NCBI GenBank assembly: GCA_032173965.1
Contig: CM063290.1
Coordinates: 12,363,501 to 12,427,500 of the forward strand
Source of the DNA: Sitta carolinensis
Taxonomy: Eukaryota; Chordata; Aves; Passeriformes; Sittidae
Direction: 5' to 3'
DNA length: 64,000 bases
A model generated the notes under the pieces. That model was not told the origin of the DNA, ran no database searches, and saw nothing but the letters and a program-made list of their open reading frames with translations. Made by a program: the position numbers and the translations under genes. The first letter of the stretch is position 1. The number at the start of each line of letters is the position of its first letter. Positions 1-13,300 of the stretch are shown piece after piece.

Positions 1-3000
1 TCTTCAGGCATCATGTGTGCAGTAATGATTACTACCAAAGTTTCCTTAAATGTGTCATTCTGTCAAAAGCAAGAAAAGCATGGTGGAGAAAACATCCTTG
101 GGAATATTAAAGTAGTTTACACTGTCTCACTTCATAGTGGTTAAATATAGTTGATCCTGTTTAGAAACTGAATGTTTTCCATCATTTATACCTACACAAT
201 TCAAAACTGTACTTACTAAGTAGGAAACAATGCAAAATCTATTGAAAAAAAATCCAATTTCTGAGAACTGAGAGTAATACTGAATAGAATTATAAAATTT
301 GATTTTTACATAAAACAATGAATTGTGCTTTGTGATTCTCAGAAACAGTTTTCTCCTCTAGTTGCTAGCAGCGCACAAGTAAAACAGAGTAATTAAGGAT
401 GCACAACATTTAAAAGTATATGTCTATTGCCAATGCAGTTGATAAGAAAAAAAGAATCTCATCAACTTCAGCTGGAAAAAGGCAAGACATTGATCTTGTA
501 TCCTCAGAAGTTTGAGTGCAGAAACATGGCTTTAATTCCTTTTTTAGCTAAAAACTAGCTCAATCTTTCTAAATCTTTTAAAGGAGTTGAGCAGCAGGTA
601 TGCTGGCATCCCAGGCAGAATCCTTCTGTTATTTTCTTAGACTGAGTCACTTATACATCCATTGCAAGTAATCAAAATTAAATGCAGGGTTAATGAAGAG
701 CTTTTTGCGTGCCAAGGAAACATTGGGAAGGTATAAAAGAAGCTGGTTGGTACCTGATGTGATCTGGCTTTTTCCTGTCATGTGAGAAAATGGGGTAGGA
801 TTAAAACATAGGGAAAGGAGGAAAAGGGATGAAAAATGCAAAATGAGCAAAATAAGAAAAGAATTAGCATGATCTGAAAATACAGCAGAATTAAAAAGGA
901 AAACATTTATTGCATCCAATCTAAAACCTGTTTGGAACATATTAGTGGTTTGAAAAATGCTTTCCTCCCTACACACATTTATTCTTTCTTCATGATATGG
1001 ACTTATTTTTCATTTGAATTTCTGTGAACCAAAAGAGCTTTCCAGATACTGCTCCATAATAAATGCACCTGACTCCAGTTCCTGATGCCTTAAGAAAGCT
1101 GGTGTACAACAAAGTATATCACTTACCAACAGACACATTCTAAACACAGGTGTCCATACCTGTTACTCTTAGACTTGGCAGTACAAGGATATAATTTTGA
1201 TTCCACTGAACTGTATTTTCTGAAATACTTGTGTACATTATAGACTGTTCTTTTAGTCACAACAAAAAGAGATTACAAAAGCTCCATATCTTTCAAAACA
1301 CAGTGTCACTGAATTGTAAATAGCTAGGGGTTCACTTTGCAGCCTGCTCAAACACTTACTTGTTTCTAAAGCCAGTGTCACACAGAACCATCCCAAGAAC
1401 AGGAAACTTGATGCAAAAGCCCAAATAATTAAAGTCTTGAGACGATGAAACATGAGCTGCCAGGTGCCTCAGGAAGAAACTTCATTATGCTAGCAAGGCA
1501 TTAGTTTAGACTGGAAACAAATTTTCATTCACCATAGCAGATTTGCCCCTCTTCAAAGGGCTGTATTATACAGTCTTCATTCTTTTTATCCCCCAGCAAC
1601 CACTTTTCCCAGGATAATAACACTATGGGGTCCATGGATTCACTGACCAAGACTTGCACACAGAACCATCACGTTTCTTTCATTTGTCAGCTAGAATCAT
1701 CCAGAATCATGCTGTGTAAAACCCAGATAAAACCTACCATACCCGTGCCTATTATTATATTTTGAATGATGGCAAGTATCCACTAATAGTGGCCATTGCA
1801 ATGGTTTTTGGTGCCTTTAATTCACTCTTGAAGGAGTTCTTAAAAAGGTCTAGAATCAACATAAGACCAACTGATACCAACAAGGGTAAAAGAGAAGCCT
1901 TCATTTTAAATATATATTACTACTGACAGTGCACTTAGCAGTCAGCAAGAAGATCAGTGCTGTCACCCTTGGTTCAGAACAGCAGGAAATTCCAGTATTT
2001 CTAGGCAAATTCTTCTAGTTTTGTTTCAGCTGGTTGATTTTCCATCCACCTTCCCTAAAGATGGGGATATAATAAAGCAGCAAACTGATAATCTGTAAGA
2101 ACACTAAAAGTATCTTGTCTGTCTTGACTTCAGCTCAGAATTCCCTAAAATAAAATACAATATGCAACTGTTTAAATGTTTCCTCCTTTGATATTTTGTA
2201 AAATTTTACACACAAAACAGTTTAATGCAATAACAAAATCCTTTCTTGTACTTTAACTACTGGAAAAACCCTCTAGTCTCTAGTATATGATCGATTTCCA
2301 TCAGTAGTATCTCCCCACAGTTGAAACTGTAACATTACACAAGTAAAACCTTCCATCACAGGAAACAGGCAGTGGAAAACGGCAATGAGCACTTCTGTGC
2401 CTACAGCATAGCAAGCAATTACAAATATATTCAGAAATATAAACAACAAAAATACTTCTTTATTTTAACAAAAATGGGGGGCTAGATTCAGAAATTAAAA
2501 ATTGTCTTCATTAAGGTCTTAAATGTGTATTTTATTTATGATAGAAGTAGTTTAGTAACAATTAGTAATGATTTGTGAACATGTGGAATACACAATTTAA
2601 ATGATTGAGTCAATGTCAGAACTGTTTATAGATGGCATATCCCATCCTATTTTTTGCCTTAAAGCATCCAACTAGTCTATCACAGTGAGATATATTATCA
2701 AGAATCTAATACTAAAAAGGATAAAGGTTTTGCTTTATTGAATACTCCTATGATTAACAGAAGAAAAAACTGTAAGTAAATATCAATTATGTAATAAAAG
2801 TAGGCAGCTCTGACTCATTAACAAGCTGTTTATCTTTGCCCTCTTAAATTATTGCTTGGATATACTTTTATTATATTTGTTCAAATCTGAAACTTAATCT
2901 GAAGGAATGTCATTGTGAATCTTGATTTAATTACAACTTCTCCCTATTTACTTTGTTTCCATATAAATCAACATAGAGAGGTTGGTTTTAATTGAATCCT

Positions 3001-4252
3001 ACTCTCTAACCACTTCAAAGCAAGAGACATGTACAGTATTCCTAGGAAGGAAGCCACATGGAAGCAGACACTCCTGTTCTGCTCTCTCCACCCTCCAGAG
3101 CAAGACCTTCCTGCTATTCAAAAGAGGAACCCAGAGACAGTTTCACCATCAGTTAATACAGCAATGGCAAAAAGGACCCTTTCAGCCTTGGTAATCCAAT
3201 AAAGGACAATCTCCTGCCCTATTACTGCAGATTTTTCTCAGTATGCTAACACTAACATTTTACTTCAGACCAGGAAGGTGCTTTTGATGCACATCTGGTT
3301 TTCTCCCTTCACCATCTTTGGACGCTGCACATGAAACTAACCCAAAAAGTACATTACAAATACAGATGAATAATCGGGCCAAAGGACCAGACCAGAATCA
3401 GTCCAAAGCAAAATCCTTTGTATTAGTTGCCCATGACTTGATACAGTCGTATTGACACCAGTGGCCCTTGCATCAGTCTATGGATTTAATTAAGTGATCC
3501 AAATTTCTTACAAGCTTGTGTTCTTACAAGCTGCTCAGGGAAGGATAGAATAATTAAGATTGGAAGGGAGCACCCATTCAAATGCACATTCTGTCCTTTG
3601 AAACACAGCAAATAGTTTAACAGAAGCATGGCAGAAAAAACAGCAGCACATGGACAATAGAGAGCTCTATATCACAACAAATTACATCTAAAATTCAAGA
3701 ACTGTATTCAACTGCACTATAAATGCTCCAGCATATGTATTTCCTTGAAAAAAGCACACACCCTTGGAAATGCAAAAGAAATCCTGTTCAGGAAGAAAAA
3801 TATTTAAATAGTAGTAAAATAAACATAGTTAAAGATATATGACTAACAATATATTTTGAATTCCCAAAAGGGCCATCAAAACTACTAAGCAAAAGTCACC
3901 ACATAGGACAGACATTTTAAAGGATAACAATTACATTGCTTATCTTTCAGCAAAAATAACTTGAGTCCTTGACTGTGTTTCTCTGCTTCCAGTGGCTACC
4001 AACTTCTATTTTACTCTGTCTTCTAACACTTTCCTAGCATATGCTTTCACAAGAGAAAGGTTTGCAAATGACTAGGACAGAAAAACAAGCAAAAACAGCT
4101 TTTAAGTGACATCTCTAAGTTAACTAGTAGAGTCTCCCCAGTGTTCTGTCAAAACTATGGAGTCAGTGAGTTAGAGATTATGAATCAGATGAGAATTCAG
4201 GATAAAAAGCAGTATTTTTACAAGCAGCAAATAAAATAATCTGAATAATTAC
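1..4252 (-). other. ACAP2 intron 10 (incomplete at left edge)
   Basis: AT-rich DNA with stops in all frames. I searched the minus strand for the expected next PH exon and saw nothing. A weak CR1 tail lies near 3546-3580. Nothing else is recognised. Confidence 0.7.
3546..3580 (-). mobile_element. Possible remnant of a CR1 LINE 3' end
   Basis: The short stretch agaataattaagattggaag resembles the antisense of the avian CR1 terminus (agaatcat...ggttggaaggga). Only about 35 bp can be recognised, so this is tentative. Confidence 0.3.
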
Positions 4253-4365
4253 CTGTTCCAAGTCTTGAAGGCATTGCTGGCTCGCTTGAATAAATAACCT
4301 TCCATAACAATGCCATTGGCTGCATCTACATTGTATTCTAGTTTAGTATCATCACTGGAATAATC
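4253..4365 (-). CDS. ACAP2: ACAP2 exon 10 (residues 249-286, start of PH domain)
   Basis: This is 113 nt, acceptor TTTGTACTAG and donor GTAATT. It encodes DYSSDDTKLEYNVDAANG and then IVMEGYLFKRASNAFKTWN plus two bases of Arg. GYLFKRASNAFKTWNRRW is the ACAP PH-domain start, and the residue numbering matches the human protein. The next exon should begin RRWFSIQN and was not found between 1 and 4252. Confidence 0.95.
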
Positions 4366-7300
4366 CTAGTACAAAGGAACAAGAAAAATACACTGCAGTT
4401 CAAATGAAACTTCAAATATGAGCAGTACTATTGTCAAAGAGTAAATATCTAGGAATAAGGTTTTGCTTGCAACACTTACTAGTCAAACCATGACTCTCAT
4501 CCCCTGATGGCTTTTTTTAAATTAGCAATTTTAGGCAATGAGAATGCTGAAGATTTTTACTTTACCTGCAACAAGGGGAATGTCTTGTTCAGGTATTTGT
4601 GACCTCTACAGCCAAACAGAGGGCAATCATTGCTGACAGAGCATCTGATGCTTCAACTGTGTGCTCAAATGGTTTCTCATATATTCCCAAGAAAGGGGAG
4701 AGAAAAGCAGAGGAAAAGAAGCCATGAAAGTTAGGAGTCAAAATCGAAAAACAGTTGCAGCCTGTTGCAGATACTCGGATAAAGCCAGTTGTGCTTCAGC
4801 ATTTTCTTCAGCTCTGTCATGTTGACAGCTGAGCTGCATAAACTTAGAACACAAGTAATCAAATAAAGATGATGCTATCAGTCAGCTCTAGAGTAAAGCA
4901 ATCATGGCGCTGGCACTGATGACAAAACCTTGGCAGCAATTTTTCTTTGTGTTCTTGGATAAGATGACAAAATTACAAGTACGACGAGAGAATTTGCATC
5001 TCCATCAAACTATTAACAACTAAAACCATCTAATAACAATTAATAGCAGCTTTCTGAGGTTTAGAAAGGTTGACTGTTTCACACCTTCAGCAAAGGTAGG
5101 TTAGACTGAATAATAATACGTGTGGTGATCATTTGCTTTCACATCTCATTGAGAACAGCATGGGGTCTTCCCAGGGAGGTAGAGTTCAGATACACAGTGA
5201 GTGGGAGGCTAACCTCTACTAGGGGTGCATGAAAAAACTCATGGAATGACATCATTTATCAGAACTTTGTCCAGAGATGAAAATAATATACATGCTCTAA
5301 TTTTATTTCACTGTTATTAAAATATATATCCTTAAAGTAGAATGGCAACATATGGCTTCTTCCCCTTAACAAGGGTGTAAGAGACACATGACTGAAAATT
5401 AAATTTCTGAAGAATAAAATGGAACAAGTTAAATATTGAAAAGACAGAACATTTTGTAATATGACTTTCCTGAACCTTCAGAAGTTACTTTTTGTAAATT
5501 GCAAACATCAGTTTTGTGTGAAAAGTATATCTGAAAGTCTCTGTTTTGTACTTTGCTCCTTAGGAATTTGTCTATATATAAAAGAAATAAGGCAAGGAAT
5601 ATATATAAAAAAGTAGCTTCAACACCAAAATGGTCATTAGCCCCAGGTAATAGCCCAGGATGCACACAACTTTCGTGCTACACATGATGTTTACTCTTAT
5701 ACATGCAGATGGTTTTGTCCAATCCAAGGTTAATTATACATGATAGTGAAATGGTTACAAATATTAAAATGGGCCCTTTAAGCTCCCCAGTCAGAACACC
5801 ACAAATTCCTTAAAATTACTCCCTGTTTTCAGCTTTTACTAATCTGGATAGATTTACTAATGTTGAAACATTAAATCTAGATTTTTATTAGTGAACTGAC
5901 CAATGATCAGTGCAAGAGTTTAGAAAGCAAACGGAACTATCATATCACTACCATACACCAATCTGAATAAACATACTAGTTACAAATGAAAGCTTCACCA
6001 AAAGAAAATCAAATTTTTCTATTTATTATTCAGCAATTAATAACTTTGATTTTCTAGATCAGAACATGCTGAACATAAAAGGCTTCATTGTAAGCTCTCA
6101 AAATAAATTGAAAACCACTATACACAAACTTAGACATGCTGATGTCACATTCCCTACATTCCCCAAAAACTGATAAATTGCTCTAACTTACCAGCTCCCA
6201 AACATAATGAAATCTACTAAAGATTTGCATCTTCCTGCCTCAGTGATGCCTGTAACTCCTTGTCTAGTTAAAGACAACATATATTTCCTCAGTCTTTTCT
6301 GTCCCAACTACTACATAATCACATTTTCCTCTGGCTTTGGAGAACTGCTGCAGAAAATGTAGCTGTCTTTTCCAATCAGTCCAGATCTGTGCTTTGAAGG
6401 TGCATACAAGTATGACAGGAAAACTTTGGATCATTTATCATGCCATACTCTCAGTGGGAATTATCTAAAATATTGAGCCTTCTCATTAAGTATATTCAGT
6501 GTCATTTTTAATTACTTCCCTGATTGAATTCCACTTTTAAAGAGCAGAAAAAGACACCAGAGCATAGAGACAAATGTCAAATATCTTTTTAACTGTACAT
6601 GGCAGACTACCAGTGGGAGGGGGGAGCAAATAAGACTTCCATGTGCTTTATCCATAAAACTTCATTGATAAAGTTGTGATCAGGAAAAACATGACCAAGA
6701 AACCATAAAAAAAAAAAAATAAAAATGCTCCATTTCAATTCCATGGATAAAAGTAGAAAAAGAAACTAAATTAGCTGTGTTCTGATCATAGTCTCTGCTA
6801 TTCTATAATTAAAAAATAGGAGCAAAGCAATCACATTATAGTTTATTTTTATCTTGGTGATGGAAAAGTTTAGTGAATCATAAAAAGTAATCTGGGGTGG
6901 AGAAAAATCCTCCCATATCTTTCCAGTGTCCTGCATAATAGAATCACATGTTAATAAACTCAGTCACTGTAGGTGATTCAAAATTGTGTGTTCTGCCAGC
7001 CAGCACACAACTGATAAAGACTTCATTTTAAACATAATTAAACCAATTAGCTGCCAGTTAGGACTAAAGTAGACTTCCCCTAACCAGAAATAAGAAAATT
7101 TTGCCAGTATTACATAATTTTCACTGATGTGCTACATCACACATTTAATTCAGTTCTGAAAGAATAAACATCTACGGCTTCTATTCTGACACTGATTTTT
7201 CACAGTTGGCTGCTACTGGAAGAGAAACATGTAGAAGTGGGTTATGTAAGTGAAGCATACAGCATGCTTTCATGCCTTTTTTTCCCCTTTTTCTTTAAAT

Positions 7301-10300
7301 GTCCATGGGGTACAGCAAACCAGCTGGCAATGAAAAACACAACTTCATCTCCAGAAATAATACTAATCTGGTGTGTCACAGAACACTTAATATTCTTGAC
7401 AGTGTTTCAGTGGATGCATTTTGGTATGAAAGTATCAATTCAACACACATACTTGATTTATTTCAGAGCATGTTTTCTGTTTCTTTGCGTGTGATTTTCT
7501 TGTTCCCAAAACAAAACACCCCATACATTGCAGTAGCAGAGCTTTAGACTTACTTTCAAAATTGCTATCTGGCCATGAAAGCTATTCAAACCATTGTACC
7601 AGTAAATCTTAGGAACTATATTTTAACATTGAATGTGAAACCGAAATGATTTTTTTTACTTTAGAGAAGTAGGATTTTATAAGTTCTTTTAAAAGGCAGG
7701 ATGTGGGAGAGCATAAGTACTACAGAAAACACTAACCTGAAAAATTAGGCCAGCACAGACTAAAGAGAAGACACTAATTGTGCAAACCCTTCATTTAGCA
7801 AGTTGCTTCCATTCGCTTTCCATTGGCAAGAGATGTTTGTCGTGCTTAAGCTGTAAAGTCCCTCGAGGCAGGTTTACAACAGACACCACAAGTAACAAGG
7901 TTTACAGTCCAAGACAGAGTGAGAGAATGTGAGAGTGTCATTGAGCAAACAAGCCACTTGAAATACAACACATCTTTGCTTTTGGAGACAGGAATTAGTC
8001 TGCAAAACTTCACGACAGCAGCTCAGCTCTGGTTTATGCCTGCGTTGTGATTGTGGGAGCATCTGGTTTCCTATCACCTTGTTTACTAAAGATGTTAAAA
8101 ATTTTCAAATCATTCTCACTCCAGCTGTTTCCTGAGCAGTTCTTCGGAAGCAGATTTTTACTTTAATGAAAAAGGTACTTGAATACAACAAAAACTATTT
8201 GAAGTTCAATGCAAATACTTTTCCTGCATCATCTCCCTCATTTTAGAACAAAATATTAGCTCTGACACAATACCAAAAAGCCATGAAGCTGTTTACAGGT
8301 GCAACTGATTTTAAAAATATTTCTTAATTAAATGTGTTGCTACAGCAATGGGCTGCAAACTGCTCAGAAAACAAGAGTCATGTATTGACACTGACACCAC
8401 TCTTTTAATATCAATCTTTGCTTATAGAAATAAATTGCAAAAGTTTCCCAGAATGATAATAAAATTTCTAGATCTAGAAAACATGTGTTGTTCCAGTTTA
8501 ACAAAGAAAGAATAATTTCTTAAATTGTAAAAAATAAAATTAAAAAATTATTTCCTGTACACTTGCTGAGTAAATAGACTACAAAACTTACAAGCAATTA
8601 AAAAAAAAATCAGATTATCAGCTCTGCTAAAAAAAAAAATTAAAATAAAATTAAAAAAAAAATCACACTGTATTAGTGACCAAGCCCTTCCATGATGCTT
8701 TTAATAGCCTCTCCATCAACATCCTAATTAAGTAGGACAATGATTATACAGAAAAGTGAGATGGATTATTTCATTAGTGCAATTATTCTGCATGCATATG
8801 CACATATATGCAAACACAGGTAGTGAGTGGGTAGGTGTGTGCACGTATGCACTTACCTATGCATTTCAGAAAAGGAACTGTTCGTTATCCACACAATGAG
8901 GGAAAGGCATCATTCTGAAGCATTAGATTAGAACTTCAGTATATTAAATGCATATATACCTCTTGGAATATTCAATACAATAAGCTTCAGAAGTTTCAGT
9001 TGTTATAAAACATGGAAGGATTTGGCATTGGGAGATTTGGGAACATAGTGGAAAGCAACACGACAAGATATGAGAAAGAATGGGGGATAAAGCTGCCATC
9101 CAGGACAGGGTGACCAGATGACAAGTAATGGTAAAAAGAACAAGATCCAAAGTCTAAGGCAGTTCTGAAATCCTGATCAGCTGGAAGCTAACTTGGTTGA
9201 GAAGGTTGGGAAAAACAAATAGGAGGAGACAAAACCAGACAACGTGATTTGAATAAGAAACTAAGAAAATGATTGGACAAGCTATAAGAGGAATCTCCAA
9301 TAAAGCACAGTCTAGGCATCGTCAGCACAAAAATGCGACAGTGACTTCACTGATAAGGACAGGAGACAACATTTACAACTCAAAACACAGAACTCGAGAG
9401 GACAACATACAGTACATTCTGACAGCCCTGACTATATTTAGAGACAGCATTAAATAGTCAATTAAAGTAAGCAACAATAAAAGTAACATCACTGTGCTTC
9501 TCACTCCTACTAGAAATCAAGAACATTTATATTACACACAGATATGGCTTATCAAGTTTCATGAAGCTTGAAAGTTTCAGTAATAATTGAAACTAGTAGT
9601 AGTTTACCTGTAAAGCAGCCTTAAGCAGCATTTGAAGAAAAACACAAAGACTGTAAACACCATTGGCAACAGCAGTGACCATAATTAAGGGTAACTAGTT
9701 ATTATTTCTAAGGCAAATTAAAAGATAATTGCTCATAGCTTACATCCTTCACCAAGCACCACTGTTCTCTTAAAAGAGAACCTCTCAACTACTGTCCATC
9801 CCTGAAACTGAGCCTTTAAGCCCAAAAAACTTAAAATTTTACCTTCAACATTAATTCCCAAGTTCCATTTTTCCCATTTCCTCCCTTTCTCCCCCTTCCT
9901 TGCCTGTAGTTAACTCCTGACTCCAAACACAGCATGTCAGCTCTGCCCTCATCATCACATCTCAATTTCACAGCAATCCTAATGCTTCCCACCAACTCCT
10001 AAAGGGATGACAGGATGCAACAATAAAAATGTTTTCGGCAACTAAAAATCTTAGCTTGTCCCATTAGTATTAATACTGGCTCCTACTAAGGCTACCCAAT
10101 TTACAATCTCAGCATGTTTTTATTCCTGAATTTATTTAGTTATTAGATTTCATTTATATGGAGATTTTTTTTTAAATTTTTGCCACCTGAACAGATACAG
10201 AACATATTTGAATGAGAGTATGAAGTGTAGAATTACCTTTAAATTGGTATCTAATCTTTTTCAAAAGTGTCTGTAGCACTTTAAGCTCGCTAACAGAGAG

Positions 10301-13300
10301 TCCAGGGGAAATAGTTTTAACTTCTAGCATTATACCCACAAAACCAATACTGATTTAGAGCTTCTGAAACATCCAAACAACAGAAGTTATTACCCCAACA
10401 TGAATTACCTAAATTTTTCTCAAGAAGTAAAAAGAATTATTGCAAAAATCTTCCCCAAAACACCAATTAAATGTTCTCAGTTTCATATCTGTGCATGATC
10501 CAACCAGTACATTAGACACTCTTTACAAAAGTTTACTTTTGCTCTTCGTATGCAACAGCAGCTGCCACAAAATCTTCAAGTGCTGCACTTGGATTTGGCA
10601 CAGCCAAAGCGAAAGCTAGGGCTGTAGGGCTATGTAGCACATGCACCTCTTCTACAAACACACACATGGAAACACAGAAACCTCTACAAATTATTCAATT
10701 CAAGAGGTAATAGGAATTAGGAGCTCTACTGAAATGCTAGAATCTCAGCATGCAAATAAATTCTACTGTTCTATTTATGTTTCATAACTAAGTATAGTAT
10801 TTTGTTCAGCAACACAAAATTAATAACTGCAATCCAACCCTACACTTAATGATGTTTCTGTCTGTCTCTCTGTACTAAAAATACTATCCCTTGTAGTTCT
10901 GATGCAGAGATGCTGGGGAGAGATGCTACAGATAAAAAAATATGTGTGCAGTCTGCCTTTTACATTCTGACAAGTACCTTTTGTTGAATAGTGGAGTGCT
11001 TTTGCTCCATATCTCTCTTCTCCTTTGCAGCATCTACAGCCAACTGATCCAGCTGTAAAGAGAAAGAGAAAATTGGATCTTTAAATTATCATAAGAAATT
11101 TGGCTCAGTAGATTTCACAATGCTGACAAAAAAAAAAAAAAAAAAAAGAACACATTATGTCTAGTCATTGCAAGACTTTTATTTGCATAGTATAATTACT
11201 TCTTCGTCACAAATTGTTTACCTTGAATAACCACTGAAGCCTCGTTTAAAGCACTGCTCTGCCACCCTGAATTAACCTCTACAAAGGTGTACATTTCTTG
11301 CAAGCATTAGAAGAACTGTTTCAAAGAACAGCATGGTGCCAAGCATATGCGACTGTACCGCATTGGTGCTCAGTCTCCCAAGAGGATGACTCATGCTTTA
11401 GCTGCTCTTGCTGGCCTGTGCAGCAGCACTGGCAGGAGCAGCAAGAACTAGAAGGAGCAAATGCTATGGATTTTTCCCTTCACAAAGTGGGAGAACTATT
11501 TCAACCAGCATTTTGTGTCCACAGTTTTGATCAGCTGACCAGCAGTACTCGAGCAAGACTGCTTGAAATCTTAGGCAGAGACAATCAAACTAATTTTGGA
11601 AATAAAAATATGGTTTTGAAAAATCTCAGAGATTGTCACCGAGAATATTTAAGTTCGTATCCTTACAAAGTCTGTGATATTAGAAAAGACACTACCCAAA
11701 AATACCCTTTAAAAAAAGAAAAAAATTAAGATACTCTCTATGAGAAAGTTTGTTTTGGTTGGGGTTTTCTTCTGTGGTTGGTTGCTTGTTTTGGTCGGTT
11801 TTGTTTCATAGTTTTGATCCTTTTGGTTTTGTTGTTTGTTTAATACAGGCCTTCATGTTTAAGTAGGAAGTGCAGCAGAGAAGCAGATGTTGCCTGGAAG
11901 ACCAGCTGGTTTGGTGCTTGCCTTCTTTGCGCAGCCGGAACACAAGCGGCCAGCGCCCCAGCGCGCCGGCAGGAGCGGGGCAGAGGCAGCGCCGAGCGCG
12001 GGCTCGGCCCGAGAGAGAGCAGGGCTCGGCCCGAGAGAGAGGGAGCAGGGCTCGGCCCCGGGGGGGAGCAGGGGCTCGGCCCGAGAGAGAGGGGAGCAGG
12101 GGCTCGGCCCCGAGAGAGAGGGGAGCAGGGGCTCGGCCCCGAGAGAGAGGGGAGCAGGGCTCGGCCCCGAGAGAGAGCAGGGGCTCGGCCCGAGAGAGAG
12201 GGGAGCAGGGGCTCGGCCCGAGAGAGAGGGGAGCAGGGCTCGGCCCGAGAGAGAGGGGAGCAGGGGCTCGGCCCGAGAGAGAGGGGAGCAGGGGCTCGGC
12301 CCCGAGAGAGAGGGGAGCAGGGCTCGGCCCGGGGGGGAGCAGGGGCTCGGCCCGAGAGAGAGGGGAGCAGGGGCTCGGCCCGAGAGAGAGGGGAGCAGGG
12401 GCTCGGCCCCGAGAGAGAGGGGAGCAGGGGCTCGGCCCCGAGAGAGAGGGGAGCAGGGGCTCGGCCCGAGAGAGAGGGGAGCAGGGGCTCGGCCCCGGGG
12501 GGGAGCAGGGGCTCGGCCCGAGAGAGAGGGGAGCAGGGGCTCGGCCCCGAGAGAGAGGGGAGCAGGGGCTCGGCCCGAGAGAGAGGGGAGCAGGGGCTCG
12601 GCCCCGGGGGGGAGCAGGGGCTCGGCCCCGGGGGGGGAGCAGGGGCTCGGCCCCGGGGGGGGAGCAGGGGCTCGGCCCCGGGGGGGGAGCAGGGGCTCGG
12701 CCCCGGGGGGGAGCAGGGGCTCGGCCCCGGGGGGGAGCAGGGGCTCGGCCCGAGAGAGAGGGGAGCAGGGGCTCGGCCCGAGAGAGAGGGGAGCAGGGGC
12801 TCGGCCCCGAGAGGGGAGCAGGGGCTCGGCCCCGGGGGGGGAGCAGGGGCTCGGCCCCGGGGGGGGAGCAGGGGCTCGGCCCCGGGGGGGGAGCAGGGGC
12901 TCGGCCCCGGGGGGGGAGCAGGGGCTCGGCCCGAGAGAGAGGGGAGCAGGGGCTCGGCCCCGGGGGGAGCAGGCTGGCTCTGCTCCAGGCGGAGCAGCGT
13001 GCAGCAGCAGCACCAGCTCCCAAGCTGGGTCACTCACTTGGCACATGGCACAGATGATTAACAGATCCTCTGATCCACCCACAAAGAGGATCCCCTCCAC
13101 CGCTCTCAGAACCGTAAGTGACAGGCCCTGCCAACTCTGGCAATTTCCCCAGTCTTTTACTTCCCCTGCTTGACATGATATAAATGAGAAAAAAGGGACA
13201 ATAACAGACCCTTACAGCCCTGTGCTAGACAGTCTTCAACAATTATGGAGACATCAGAAAGCTGAAACATCTGGATCCAATTCCATACTCCGTTACTTTT

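Noticed and set aside
1..4252. Search for the next ACAP2 PH exon (expected RRWFSIQN...)
   Set aside because: No matching minus-strand sequence with splice sites was found; the exon must lie left of the window.
11298..11729. Plus-strand open frame of 143 codons in ACAP2 intron 8
   Set aside because: No recognisable family, mixed low-complexity composition (Gln/Cys/Trp from cag- and tgc-rich DNA), no splice or promoter context. Probably chance.
11806..13173. Overlapping open frames of about 395-430 codons on both strands
   Set aside because: They are translations of the GC minisatellite in several frames, rich in Ala, Gly, Pro, Arg and Ser with no domain. They lie inside an ACAP2 intron and would be open whichever frame is read.
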